64,000 nt of DNA from Euborellia annulipes (taxonomy: Eukaryota; Arthropoda; Insecta; Dermaptera; Anisolabididae). The notes below the pieces were generated by a model. The model had not been told where the DNA came from and made no database searches. It was given only the letters and a program-made list of their open reading frames with translations. The position numbers and the translations under genes are program-made. The stretch lies in the NCBI GenBank assembly GCA_023213315.1, contig JAKCPI010015339.1:1-64000 (forward strand). Reading direction: 5' to 3'. Shown here in pieces: positions 44,827 to 56,573 of the stretch. Position 1 is the first letter of the stretch. Every line of letters begins with the position of its first letter.

Positions 44827-45071
44827 TTATATGAGTGGTTTAAGGCAAAGTCCAAGTCCAAAAGTAAACAATTTTCTAATTTTTCCCTTTTTGGCTAGTA
44901 AATTCTGGTAGTTATTCGGTGTAATCATGAACCATGCCCGAATTTCAATACTAATCCTCCAGAGTGCAGCAGTTCCTTAATGCAAAAAAAAAAATCCAAA
45001 AATCTGAATATAAAATTTAAAATGTGTACTTAAAATAAATAAATGTTGATAAGACTTTTAACTTTTATTTA

Positions 45072-45300
45072 GCCCTCGGACTTGGTGTAGTTGGTAGCGT
45101 GCCTGCCTTCTATACCGAACGTCGCAAGTTCGGACCCCACGTAGTCCGATGATTTTATTTAAGCCATTTGGATACCAAATGGTTTAAATAGGAATGTCTG
45201 GATCCCCAATAGATATATTCATTACAACGGTTATCGCCAAAAGTCTTAAATGGCCAGAGTTGCCGAAAAGACTGTGTGAATGTGGGTGTGAGTGTGAATG
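45072..45300 (+). mobile_element. tRNA-derived SINE, near full length
   Basis: Best complete copy: GCCCTCGGACTTGGTGTAG and TTGGTAGCGTGCCTGCC (A box region), AAGTTCGGACCCC (B box), GATGATTTTATTTAAGCC, GGATACCAAATGG, CAATAGATATATTC, GTTGCCGAAAAGACTGTGTG, then a GTGTGAGTGTGAATG tail. Confidence 0.9.
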
Positions 45301-45422
45301 ATACTTTGATTCATTTTTATCTCATAAGACAAAAAAAAATTTGACTTTTGCTTTGAACCCCTCATATAAATGACAATTTCTGGATATGTTTCGATTATTT
45401 ACTAGGGAAATGAGGAAAAATA

Positions 45423-45643
45423 ATTGAGAAGGATGAATAAATAAAATCCGGAGCTGATGATCAGGAAATTTATTTGGATTTATTTCGTCCGCTATAGGTC
45501 GACGTTTAGGAGCCAAAACGACTCGCATGGTCCTGAAGAAGCAGTCGTTTTGGTTCCGAAACGTCGACATATAGCGGACGGAATTAATCCAAATAAATTG
45601 CTTGATCATCAGCTCCGGATTTTATTTATTCATCCTTCTCAAT
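45423..45643. mobile_element. Foldback with hammerhead-like motif
   Basis: Arms of about 100 bp (45,423-45,522 and 45,543-45,643; AAATCCGGAGCTGATGATCA and reverse). Plus strand CCTGAAGA at 45,532 and GGTTCCGAAACGTCGAC; the matching stem I partner lies in the other arm, so the motif looks rearranged. Confidence 0.75.
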
Positions 45644-46640
45644 AATATCCACCAAGCTCCATCTTCATCGAGAAAAAATAATTTAAAAACATCCTTTTAC
45701 GCGATTGTTGGCTTGCTTTGTAACTAAGCACATTACAATTTCTTTTTTTATTTATTACTTTCTCTCACCTATTTTTTCCGGAGAAGAAAGTTATAAACTC
45801 ATTTTCGTTTTCTTCTTCATTATAAATGCTTTAAAAACATAAACTAGGGCGAATTAATGTTCCATTCCCTACTATATGTTTTATAAGACATATAAGTCAT
45901 ATATTTTTATAACTGTGACAGGTGGGGGGGGAGCTAAAATATTGTCATAAAAGGCGTGACGTATATGTGGACGACCCCTTTCCACTCACTAAAAATTAAA
46001 TTATACAACTAGCCGCGCTGCCCGCCTTCGGCAGGTTTTGTCTATCCAGAGGGCTTTTGAAATTCTTAGAGAGGACTATAAATTATTATATTTCATTAAC
46101 AGAAAAAAATCTATTGATTGCTAACTAGATTTCACCAAATTTTTTGCCCTCTACTGATCTTGTAAAATCAATTTCTCTCATTGCCGTCGCTCCTAAGAAG
46201 GGAGGGTGGGGGGGGACAATTTACCATGCCCCCCCCCGACCCGACGTCTATTATTTCTCTTATGTTGTTAATCTTAATAAAATTATCTATATTAGATATT
46301 TAAGTTAAAAAAAGTTAAATATGAAAAGCCAAGTGACAGTCTGTAAAATAATAAATTTCTATGTTTTTGTCAAATTCGGACATCAAAGGGCAATTTTTCA
46401 TTTAAATTCGAAGTGAATTATATTTTTAAATCTGAATTAGTTTGCTTTTCCCAGGAGAGGGAGGGGGTATGGAAGATTAAACCGCTTCCCCTTCCCCCTC
46501 CCACCGAATTCAAAAATTATAAACAATGAGAAATAAATATAGAGAAAAATGGTGTTAAAATCTCGAACAGTTCTCGAAGAGTACAGGGTCATTTTATCAA
46601 TAAGCTTATCTGACATAATGTGATTTAATTGTAAAATAAA
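45644..46640. other. No gene; scraps of repeats
   Basis: Contains TTACTTTCTCTCACC (family A 3' scrap, 45,759), a second RTE-like head (46,011-46,045, ACTAGCCGCGCTGCCCGCC), and G-rich runs. Minus frame 46,437-46,661 is not recognisable. Confidence 0.45.
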
Positions 46641-46740
46641 AATCTTGTGTGATTGGCGCATACCACTTAACTTTCTCTTACCTTCCGTAATCGAAAGTTG
46701 TGTTCTGTGCTTGTCACAACAGATTTTTTTGTGTCGAAGT
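46641..46740 (+). mobile_element. Family A 5' hairpin only
   Basis: AATCTTGTGTGATTGGCGC, CTTTCTCTTACCTTCCGTAA, TTGTCACAACAGATTTTT then GTGTCGA; sequence leaves the family at 46,740. Stem bases are partly mismatched. Confidence 0.75.
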
Positions 46741-46894
46741 GAGTGTTAAAAAAAAGTGACGTTGATTTTGAAGGGGGTCAGTGTAAGTAGAAACTATTAA
46801 ATTTTGAGAAACTCAGACATTTATTTGGATTTTATTTCAACCCTGTGCTATTTAAATAATATAAAAATATTACTATATTCATTTGCTTTACCGA

Positions 46895-47050
46895 ATTTTC
46901 ACGTAAGTGCAAACTTGACAAGCAAACTGTGGCGTATTTAGAAGAATTTTGCGCAAGCATTTTAATTGTGCAAGCCGCTTGATGCTCGTTTGTTAATGTT
47001 AATCATGCACAAGCATATTTGCTCAAGCAAAACTCTCGGCCATTTTATAG
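46895..47050 (+). repeat. GCAAGC-word repeat, third copy
   Basis: GCAAACTTGACAAGCA and CAAGCCGCTTGATGCTCG match 8,985-9,235. Related words (GCTTGTCAAGTGTGCAG at 48,864) occur beyond the next element, suggesting it interrupts a longer repeat. Confidence 0.6.
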
Positions 47051-47398
47051 ACGTCTTGAAAATACTTTTGCGTATTATCCGTTTATTTGTAAATATTTCG
47101 ATCCCAGTGATATGAAATCATCTTCAGTACAATCAACAATGTTTTGCAAATCGTATTCCATGAATGCAAGTTTTATAATCGCTTCATTGCGTGTTGTCGC
47201 GCGCTTGTAGTGGACGAGCTTCCATTCACATACATTGGAATCTGTAGCACCTATATACTTATTGCAGCTCTTGCTGCGGCTGCGCGTTTAGCTTCGAGTG
47301 AACGATCAGCCTAAAGCAAGTGAAGATTTCTTGTTATCTTCGAATAAATAACCTCGCGAGTTTGACATTTTTAAGTTATTTTTCGGCATAAGCTATTT

Positions 47399-48410
47399 GG
47401 ACCGTTTATTTTGAAAGTGGTGTAAGTCCAATTTTTAAAAAATCTGAGATATCACATAATTCATATTTAATTTAATGTAAATTTTCTATGTATAACTAGC
47501 TAGTGGCAAATTCCTTAAAAAATTCCCATGTTTTGTACAATTGAAAGTTGGACGGTAAAGAAGTTGCATAATCGTTGATTATGATAGTGGTGTAAGTCCA
47601 ATTTGAGGTAGGTAGCTTAGCAGATGGTTGTCTGTTATTGTGCATTTGTTAATAAACTCGTTAAGAATTACTAACAGAGGGGTCATTTGTAAGGAAGAAG
47701 GGTATTTGCCCCCCTCTCCTCCCTAGGTATTATTCTACGTAAATAAAATATATCTACGAAACTGTATAAAATTAAAAAAATTAATTTAATTAAATACCTT
47801 TTGGCCAAATTTGAGATAGCTATTTGTAAGAAAATTGAAGTGAGAAATTGAAAAAAAAGTTTGCCCCCCCCCCTCTAAGAAAAAAGTTGAAGTGGAGGCC
47901 ACTGGTTACGAGAATAGGTTACTTATTAATATAAAGATATCAAGCAGTTATTTCTTCCGGTACATCATAAATATTTCAACACCCTGCCATCCACATACAG
48001 AGGATAAGTAAATACTACGAATATCTTGTAATTTTAACAATGTAATTAACGTCTAAAATTAAAAATACTACTTCTATTTTATATCGTGTCATTATTTGTA
48101 AACAATATTGAATTAATATGAAGTATATTTTGAGTAATATTTGATTTTTCAAAATTGAATTTCAACGATCTTGACATTTGGTTAATTTTGAAAGTGGTGT
48201 AAGTCCATTGGCAGCTTGTAATTATATATTAGTTTAGTCAAATTCGCCTAAAACAAATTTATATAACTAAATTAGACACTGATAAAGAAGTAGAAACATT
48301 CACCGACTTCATATCATTTGCCTAGATTTTTAAATTAACAGATATGCAAACCTTTCATTTTCTCGAAACAATAGAAAATGGACTTACACCACTTTCAAAA
48401 TAAACGGTCC
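47399..48410. mobile_element. 1,012-bp element with 33-bp perfect TIRs
   Basis: GGACCGTTTATTTTGAAAGT... / ...ACTTTCAAAATAAACGGTCC, the inverted ends reaching GTGGTGTAAGTCCA, with possible ATTT duplication (47,395-47,398, 48,411-48,414). The word GTGGTGTAAGTCCA recurs inside at about 47,586 and 48,194. No transposase frame. Fragment at 34,014-34,229. Confidence 0.88.
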
Positions 48411-48936
48411 ATTTCTTGCACAAGCATGCTGTGCTGAAGGGAATTTGTACATAACCCAAGTCAAAACATAAACCTCAAAATCTTCGGTGAGGTTTTCAAG
48501 GGTCAGTTTAATTTTTTGGAGATTGGATTCAACATAGAAAGTAATCCCAGTTTGAACCTCAAAATCCTACTTACTGACGGTTTTAAAACTTTGAGGTTTA
48601 AATCAGAACTGCAGAATCTACAATTGGCCCTCAAAAACTTCAATCCATATAGAAATTTGAACCTCAAAAACCGTCAAATGAGAGTTTCGAGGTTATAGTT
48701 AGGATTTCAAATCAATCGGTAATTCATATTTAAACCTCATAGTCTTCAGTGAGGATTTTGAGTGTTAAAGTATAATTACTTTCTGAGCGGCAAATAAAAC
48801 ATAAAAGGAATTGAGGCTTCTGAGGATAAAACTAGAATTTGTTTTTTGACTCGGGAAGGATTGCATATGAATGCTTGTCAAGTGTGCAGGCGCCTGAAGA
48901 CCATTGCCCCGTGGAAGATGATACCAGAGAATGACT
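48411..48936. repeat. Cluster of AACCTCAAAA words
   Basis: From 48,468 to 48,760 AACCTCAAAATC or its reverse GATTTTGAGGTT recurs about every 40-70 bp in both orientations. The plus frame 48,516-48,698 simply follows this periodic sequence. Confidence 0.5.
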
Positions 48937-49116
48937 CAGGGCCGGAACTAGGAGATTTTTTAGGGGGCAAAATTTAATTTGCCGCCCCTCCTTAAAATTT
49001 TCTATACAAAATTCATATTATTTAACCTTTTTTTAGTAAATCTTTCCTTGATTGCCGCCCCTAATTTCTGCCGCCCGGGGCCAGGCACCCACTGCCCCCC
49101 CCTAGATCCGGCCCTG
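48937..49116 (+). mobile_element. hAT-type MITE (CAGGGCCGGAAC)
   Basis: CAGGGCCGGAACTAGG / TAGATCCGGCCCTG; duplication GAATGACT (48,929-48,936, 49,117-49,124). Confidence 0.93.
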
Positions 49117-49674
49117 GAATGACTAGTAATGAACAACTTGCCAAGATTAAGGAAAATGGTCTAAAATAGAAGGGATTTGATGAAATAAGAGAGGAAATTA
49201 ATATCATTTATATATTAATAAATTTATTTTTTAATCAGAATTTGATTTTTTTTTTCTCCCTAATGAAAAAGTTTATATAACATTATTTTATTTATTTATT
49301 TTTTTTTAATATATTTTATTTATTTATAATATAATAATAAATATGAAAGGAATAATACTTTATATTTCATTTACATAAATGCTTCATTTTTTATTTTTAA
49401 ACAATAGTTTTATAAATTCATGGTGTTGCTTTGGTTTTTGTATATTTGATTAAAACTATCTTTAATGATGTAATTAATAATATTTAAATACAGTATTGTA
49501 AAAAAGAAAGTACATTTTATAATAATTTGAACTTGTTTGCTACTTTTTTATTAGAAACACAATTTGTGCGAACAGAAATTGTTTAAGTTTTATCCGTGAT
49601 TGATGAAAAAGATTGAAACCCCATAAAAAAAAACTGTTAACGTTTTGGATTTGGTTTTAATATATGATAAGGAG
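49117..49674. other. AT-rich, no recognised content
   Basis: Long T/A runs and no inverted ends, coding frame or RNA gene seen. Confidence 0.5.
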
Positions 49675-50182
49675 CATAGGCGCCGGAACTGGGGGGGGGG
49701 CAAGGGTACATTGCCCCCCTGGCATCCTATAGGTGGGGGGGGGGGGGCAGAGGGGGGCATTTATTTCATTTATTTTTAAAAATGATACATTTTTACTTTT
49801 GAAAAATAAAATCTTTTAAATTAAAAATAGGGTAAGAGAAAGTAAAAATTAAGAATTAGAAATTCATTTTTTTCAAAATATTTTATATAGACCCTATTGT
49901 ATTTCTTCTAATTTCTAAAAACATTTTTTATTGAATTAAAAGAAGAAAATTAAAAATATTTATTTCCTTCAAATAGTATAAATATAGCCTAAAAAATTTT
50001 TGATAAAATCACTAGCAAAATTTTTTAAAATTTTAATTTTATTAAAATTGTGATTTTATTTAAAATTTTTAAAGCTTTATAGTAGATTTGTTTTATACTA
50101 TTTGAACAAATTAAATATTTTAATTTTCTAAAAAAAAATTTTTGCCCCCCCCCCCTGATTTAAATTCGTTCCGGCGCCCCTG
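49675..50182. mobile_element. hAT-type element, 508 bp
   Basis: CATAGGCGCCGGAAC / GTTCCGGCGCCCCTG; duplication ATAAGGAG (49,667-49,674, 50,183-50,190). AT-rich interior with a GGTAAGAGAAAGTA scrap of family A. Confidence 0.88.
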
Positions 50183-50213
50183 ATAAGGAGTACACATTAT
50201 TAAACTTTATCAG

Positions 50214-50384
50214 CAGGGCCGGAACTAGGAGATTTGTTGGGGGGGGGGCAAAATTTAATTTGCCTCCTCCTCCTTAAAATTTCCTATACAAAATTCATAA
50301 CATTTTACCTTTTTTTTTTTTTTTTTTTTTTAAATAAACTTTCACCTCGAAACTCAAATCACGACTTTCTTCCTTTCGGCCCTG
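50214..50384 (+). mobile_element. hAT-type MITE (CAGGGCCGGAAC)
   Basis: CAGGGCCGGAACTAGG / TTTCGGCCCTG; duplication TTTATCAG / CCTATCAG (6 of 8). The following CAGTGATGGCCG...GGATCGGCCCTTG (50,390-50,485) looks like another hAT MITE, related to those at 23,079 and 59,028, without a clear duplication. Confidence 0.8.
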
Positions 50385-50485
50385 CCTATCAGTGATGGCC
50401 GTAAATAAGGTGGGGCACTTGCGCATTTATTGATAAGGCCCCGGGAGGGCCCCCCCCCCGAGAAACACCTTTGGATCGGCCCTTG

Positions 50486-52584
50486 CAGCCACCAAAGATT
50501 TTAATTTTAATTCCACACTCATAAGGCTTTTCTTTTAATTAACGGGACAGCCTAAACACTTAACAATTTAAATTTAATTGTATTATCGCCAGACTGCTGT
50601 GACTCTTAAATTTGGAACCAAAAGATGAGTCGTGTGTCATGTTAATTTCTTCACAGTTCTTCGTCAATTTAATCAAAACAGGGGAATGAATAGCTGATGA
50701 TGGGAAACGGAAACCCATCTCAGTGTACTCCCATCAAAGTTCATGGCACACGTCACGTGACACTAATTAAGCTAGAAATATTATTTCCAAGTAGCAAACA
50801 AATACAAATATGAAATTTCTAATTATTTTTTTTTTTTTACAACATAATAAAGAAAAAAATAAATAGACTAACAAGTTAAGATTTTATTTTATTTTTTTTC
50901 AAAATTATTTGAACTTTAATTAAAACATAGTTAATAGTTAAAAAAAAAAGTAAAAAGTAGTTCAAATAATTTCAAAAATTTACAAGATGAAAAAATTTTA
51001 TTATTAATATTATTATTAAAGAGATTTGATTGGATCACATTCTATAACAGGAACGCACCCAGAAGGGGGAGAGTGGGAGGGGGGAGAGGAGTGGGGGGGG
51101 GGGGGGTAAGTCATCAAAAAACTCCCTAGATTTATATTAATAACAAACACTAGATATTAACACTTAATATTCCTATTTGAATTCCTCTATCGATTAAAAA
51201 CGTGCGGGTACGTGCCTGGAGTTTATTTATTTATTTATTTATTTATTATGTAAAATCATGTACTCTATAGAAAAAATTACACAGAAAATTTTAAAAAATC
51301 TATTATTATTTTTCTTTCTTTAGAATAATGGAAGTTTGTATTTTGTATTTTTGTTTTAGAATTAATGTAGATTTTTTAGAAATTCAAATTTATTAATTAA
51401 TTTTTTTTTTATTTTTTTTTGTATTTTTTATTATTTAACATAATAAATAATATTTTCAAAAAATTTGACTATTTATTTATTTTTAGTGTATAAATAAATT
51501 TGAATCGATAAATGTAATGGCTTTATATACATTTTTTGGACATCCGGACTTTTAAAAAAATGGACAAAATTTGTGTGAGAGAGAAAAATAAAATACAATT
51601 AAAAAAAAAAAATTAATTTTAAGGCCATTTTTATATTTAATAAAGAAAATGGTCTCATGTCATTATTTTTTATTTTTTTACGTAAATTGAAAATTTAACT
51701 TTGCTCAGCTTATGACGCTTAAATGCGTTTGACGTCACAAGACATGTCCATTTGATTCCTTCCATTGCAGTGTACGGTAAATAAATACAATTATTTATTT
51801 AAGAAGAATGGAATGGGCGAAGGACAGTGGCGCAATCAGGATGAAGTAATTTGAGGTTTTTTAAGAACTAGTTCCGGGCGGATCGGTCTTTTTTTTTGAT
51901 AAAATTGGAAAAAATAAAAAATACCGTATAAGTCGTATTTTTTCAAAGACGAGACCAAATTTTTCGCACTCTACGAAACTTTTTAAATTAATTTTCTCTA
52001 ATTTCAAAATGATGACATGAGTTCATTTTTTGTTAAAATTAAGAAAAACCCAAGTGGCAGTCAGTAAAATAAATAATAAATTCCAAAAGTCAAATTTGAT
52101 GTTTATTATTTTTAAATCTGAATCAGTTATCTTTTCTAGGTGAAGTCAGGGGAGGGGGAAGAAATATGGAGGACCGAACTTCCCCTCCGTGAAATTCTAA
52201 AAATTATAACCAAAGAAAAAAAAAATTTTTTTAGAGACTTTTCGGCTGCTGAGGCTATTTGACTTGATAAATTCTATTTCTATTTCACTTTTTATTACAA
52301 CATGATGAGGGCTTCCGGGGGGCCTCAGAAATAAAATTTTATATAAAGAAAACATGGTGTTAAAATTTTAAATACAGTTAAAAATGAATTGTATTTATTA
52401 CGATGATTTCTTTTACCAATAACAGAAGCGCCTTCGTCTTGTCGCTTTTCACTGGCTGCGCCTTGCCTCCGTTACCAGGCAGCGCGTCTCAAGACCAACA
52501 GATGCCTACCCTCCAGGCGCTAAGGCAAATAATTCATTCTATTCTGGCGGGACGCGCAAATATAACAAATAAGACACAGTACAG
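50486..52584. other. No gene; microsatellites and A/T runs
   Basis: (TTTA)n at 51,222-51,246, G runs at 51,089-51,105, and a hairpin CTGATGATGGG...CCCATCTCAG at 50,694. 51,896-51,960 has words resembling the family A core. A less AT-rich patch at 52,430-52,550 is open on the plus strand but gives no domain I recognise. Confidence 0.45.
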
Positions 52585-52586
52585 TA

Positions 52587-52797
52587 CAGTGAGGGTCAAA
52601 ATTAAGTCCCACCTATGCGTTTTCTACTTGTGATTATTTCATTGTTTTTATAAAAGAAAATGAAAATCTTTATTGGAAGTTTTCTAGGTTTGAAACATGA
52701 AAGATTCCATTAAAAAATATATAATATTTTTTTTTAAAACAATGAAATAATCACAAGTAGAAAACGCATGGGTGGGACTTAATATTGTCCCGCACTG
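52587..52797. mobile_element. Tc1/mariner-type MITE (CAGTGAGGGTC)
   Basis: CAGTGAGGGTCAAAATTAAG / CTTAATATTGTCCCGCACTG with further inverted CCCACC...AACGCATGGGTGGG and TTTCTACTTGTGATTATTTC. TA at 52,585-52,586 and 52,798-52,799. Confidence 0.87.
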
Positions 52798-52798
52798 T

Positions 52799-53358
52799 AC
52801 ATTTGAATTCAAGATGTAAAATTTATAAACAGAAAAATATTTATATTCTGTTACTACTTCTATGTAGTACAAGAGTAAAGTGTGCCTCAAAAGATTTCAA
52901 GGGCAAAAAGGGGAATATACATTTTAAAGAGCATCTAAAAAATAATGATTTTTGATTTTTAATCAAAATCGTTGGAGCGAATTTTGAGAAAATCGGAAAA
53001 AAAAACTGAAAAAATGCATCAGTGAATTTTAATCAAAATCATTGGAGCGAAGTTTTAGAAATTCGAAAAAACTGAAAAAGTACATCAGTAAATTACTAGT
53101 ACTCTTTGGCGGATTTTACTCAAAAGCTGATTTTCACCCCGCAGGGGGTGCCTAACTTATATATAAAATTTCGACCACCTAGCTTAATTCCTTCATGCTT
53201 AAAATACAGACAGACAGACAGACAGACAGATTTTGCAAAAACAACTTTTTTGAATTCAGAGGGCTTCAAAACGTGTATATGCATCAAAATCTCGACATCG
53301 AATTTTATACATGAAACCAATACTTCCTCTCTCTATATATATAGGTAAGAGAGAGTAA
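52799..53358 (+). mobile_element. Family A element, 5' hairpin missing
   Basis: Starts at TTTGAATTCAAGATG next to a Tc1-type MITE. A short internal direct duplication of the AAAATCGTTGGAGCGAA segment is seen at about 52,965 and 53,027. 3' hairpin to 53,358. Confidence 0.8.
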
Positions 53359-54487
53359 AATGAGTCTAGTAATACACATCAAGGCTTCATTCTTAAATAT
53401 AATCAAATGGCTTTTTAAATGCCGGCCAAAAATCGACCGCCACTTGGTTCTTAATTTTCTCTTTATACATATAAACACTCTTAGATAATATTTTTGATTT
53501 TATATTTTCACACTCCCTTATAATATATTAAAATAGAGCCTATCTTCTTTCCATTATAATTTGTACTTTTATTTTTCAAAAGGCAAATTATGTCCAATCT
53601 AAATTTTTTTTTTATTCATTATTTCAATAGACCGGATGTTTCTTTTGTACATAAATATTTTAAGAATATTAATAGTAATTAAAACTATCATTCATATAAT
53701 TAAAAGTTTTTTTTTAATAGTACATAATTAGCAATAACATGGCAGCCTGGAGCATTTAATTCAGACTTTCACTGATGAATAATAATAATAAATATATAAA
53801 CGTATAAGCTGGCTTGGCCAGATTACACCTTTTATTATTATTTCATTTTTTTGTAATTATTTGAGGCCTCGCATGATTATTATTATTATTTTAAAAAAAT
53901 GGGTGTAGCGTTAAAATTAATATTTTAAAATGGACTTCTTAATAAATGCTATAAGAGCGAAATTTTTTAAATTATTTATAATAGACTAAAATAAAAAAAG
54001 TAATAAATACAATAATAATACTGTTGTTACACCATATTCTATAAATCAAATTTAAATTTGGCATTTTTTTTTTTTGCATTTGGTTAATGATGTGGAAACA
54101 TTCTTATACTGAAGAGATCAAACAATAAATGTCCATGTGAAAATAAATTTGTAGTTTTTCTGGACACGGATCTCCGGGCTCGATTTAACATTATGTCGAC
54201 ATATTTTTTTCTATGATAGGAAACCTTTTTGTGTTTTTTTTCTCTCCCTCTCTCATTCTAAAAATTAGCCTAAAATAGGGGACAATTTGATCCAGAAATC
54301 CAAATATAGAAGAAATATGAAAGTGACTAACATATAGGACAGGTATTAATCCTTATCTTTTTATTTATTTCCTTCTCGATTATATTTTCAATCTTAAAAA
54401 TCTTGTACAGTGTTATTATAGTTGAGATTAATAAAATATTTTACGTGTGCAGCCTTTTTTTTTTTGTCAGCAGGGAAAGTTCCCAAG
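53359..54487. other. AT-rich, no recognised content
   Basis: Several short AT runs, CTCTCCCTCTCTC at 54,241; nothing recognisable on either strand. Confidence 0.5.
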
Positions 54488-54750
54488 CAGTGGCGTAACG
54501 TACACCCCGCAAACCCCGCGATGCGGGGGGGACCTGGGAGGCCCACGGGCCGGGCCGGGCTAAAAAATCTCCGGAAAAATTTAGAAAAAAAAAAAATGAT
54601 TAATGAAAATTTGTCTTTGAGAGGGCCCGGACACTCAGGGTTCAGGGATATACGGTATTTTAAAAATATTTTTTGTAAGGTCTAATGATGGGGCCCGAAA
54701 TTAAGGTTTGCGGGGGGGGGGGAGGCAGCTAAAAAAACGTTACGCCACTG
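54488..54750. mobile_element. hAT-type MITE (CAGTGGCGTAACG)
   Basis: CAGTGGCGTAACGT / ACGTTACGCCACTG; duplication TTCCCAAG (54,480-54,487, 54,751-54,758). The open frame across it (54,422-54,685) includes MITE sequence and is not a gene. Confidence 0.94.
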
Positions 54751-54867
54751 TTCCCAAGTGCGGGCTTCGGTTCGGTTAGAACGGTTCAAAACGGTTCAGT
54801 TCGAAGCGATTGGAGCCATTTAAAAAACTGAAGTTAACAGAATCGAAGCCGAGAAAATTTCCTAGTT

Positions 54868-55140
54868 TTTTTTTTTTTTTTTTTAACACTCACACTTTTT
54901 TTCTCATTCACACTCACACTCACACACACATTCACAGTCTTTTCGGCAACTCAGGCCATATAAGACTTTTTACGATATCCGTTATTGATTTAATATACAT
55001 ATATGGGGTCCAGGCATTCTTATTTAAGCCATCTGGTATCCAATTGGCTTAAATAAAATCATCGGACTATCTGGGGTCCGAACCCGCGACGTTTGGTATA
55101 TGAGGCTAGCACGCTAACCTCTACGCCATGCCCCGAGGGC
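54868..55140 (-). mobile_element. tRNA-derived SINE, full length with target duplication
   Basis: Perfect 13-bp duplication AAATTTCCTAGTT (54,855-54,867, 55,141-55,153). On the minus strand: GCCCTCGGGGCATGGCGTAG head, GGGTTCGGACCCC B box, GATGATTTTATTTAAGCC, tail GTTGCCGAAAAGACTGTG and A run. Defines the true ends of the family. Confidence 0.93.
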
Positions 55141-55153
55141 AAATTTCCTAGTT

Positions 55154-55578
55154 ATTTAAAAATATTTTTTTTTTTTCTAAAACAGAACCGACCTTAGCCG
55201 GACCGAAAGCGGTAAAGTCGGGGCTCCTACAAGTTGTTTTAAATCACATACGAATCCCCAGCCGAGAATTCCTTAAGTTCCTTTAATATTTGTTAATTTC
55301 TATTACCTTATAATTTTAGTTGTTGAATAAATAAAATATTTTATAAGTTAATGCCACCTTCATATTTCTTCTCAATTTTCGTTATTTTTATAGAAATTTG
55401 GATCAAATTGGCTTTGCCATCTCTCTTTTAGGCTAATAAAGAGAATCGAGAGAGAAAAAATTTCCTCTCCAGAAAAACTTTTTTGATTTATAGATATATA
55501 TTGTAACATGAATGTTTGAGTATTTTTTTTTTTTTTTTTTTAATATTTATTTTATGACTTAGAGAGATTGATTAAGAG
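55154..55578. other. No recognised content
   Basis: AT-rich with a long T run at 55,525; no gene or repeat ends seen. Confidence 0.5.
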
Positions 55579-55798
55579 CAGCGGCGTAACTAGCCTTTGA
55601 TGGCGGAGGGGGCGAAGCTCAACTAGTGCGCCGTTTTTCAAGTTTGTAATATAATTTTAAAAGAAAACTCAATTTTTTTTAGACAATCTGATAAAATCAC
55701 CGTCCCTGGGCTATATCTTAGATCCCTTAGATCGAGGGGCGCCAAGGGACGGGGGGGAGGACGAGCACACCCTTCGCCCCCACCTAGTTACGCTCCTG
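55579..55798. mobile_element. hAT-type MITE (CAGCGGCGTAACTAG)
   Basis: CAGCGGCGTAACTAG / CTAGTTACGCTCCTG; duplication ATTAAGAG (55,571-55,578, 55,799-55,806). Confidence 0.93.
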
Positions 55799-56117
55799 AT
55801 TAAGAGGCATTATTAATTATGAATGATAAATGCTTAATCTAAAGAATAAATAGAATCATTGATGGTTAGGACAATCATAATATACACATTCAACTCTGCT
55901 ATTCTTTAAATTTTACTCCTCACGATGCCACCTAAAGAAAATGATGACTTTTTAATTTATATTCATCTCTATTTTAAATCCCCCCTCACGCCCCTCCCCC
56001 ACCACCCTTCAGATTCCTAGGCACTCCACTGTATGGAATGACAATGATTGCTCTCTTTTTTTAAATTGATATCTTTGACTCGAAATAATAATAATAAGTT
56101 CAAAACTCACCAGGACT

Positions 56118-56435
56118 CAGGGCCGGCGCAAGCTATTCTGCCGCCCTAGGCAAGATATTTTTTTTGCGCCCCCCCCCCCCAAAAAAAAAAAAAACTTCAA
56201 AAATTTAATTTGCCGCCCCCTCCTTAAAAAAATTTTTTACCTTTTTTTTAGAGACACAAAATTTTTGCCGCCCGCGGAACATTTCCTCTCGCGCGGAACC
56301 AAAATTTTTTTTGCCGCCCGCGGGACCTAATTTTTTTCGGGTGCCGTTCGCGGAACCAAAATTTTTTTTCTTTTTGCATTTTTGCCGCCCTCTTCAGGTT
56401 GCCGCCTAGTTTGCCTAGTGGGCGCGCCGCCCCTG
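56118..56435. mobile_element. hAT-type MITE (CAGGGCCGGCGCAAG)
   Basis: CAGGGCCGGCGC / GCGCGCCGCCCCTG; duplication CCAGGACT (56,110-56,117, 56,436-56,443). Interior has repeated TTGCCGCCCGCGG words. A minus frame (56,248-56,475) is MITE read-through. Confidence 0.92.
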
Positions 56436-56452
56436 CCAGGACTGTAGTAAAT

Positions 56453-56573
56453 GATGGAATTAGGAATAGGTCCAATCAGCCCAATGTATATAAAAAAATA
56501 TATTTAAGAATATATATTTTTTCGCTTTTACTCTCAAATACATTGGGCTGATTGGACCTATTCCTAATTCCAT
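56453..56573. mobile_element. Small foldback, 41-bp arms
   Basis: TGGAATTAGGAATAGGTCCA...CCCAATGTAT and its reverse complement around a short AT loop; almost no mismatches, so recent. Confidence 0.75.

Noticed and set aside
52403..52633. 76-residue plus frame at a GC-richer patch
   Set aside because: No recognisable motif, ends in a Tc1-type MITE, no supporting splice sites.
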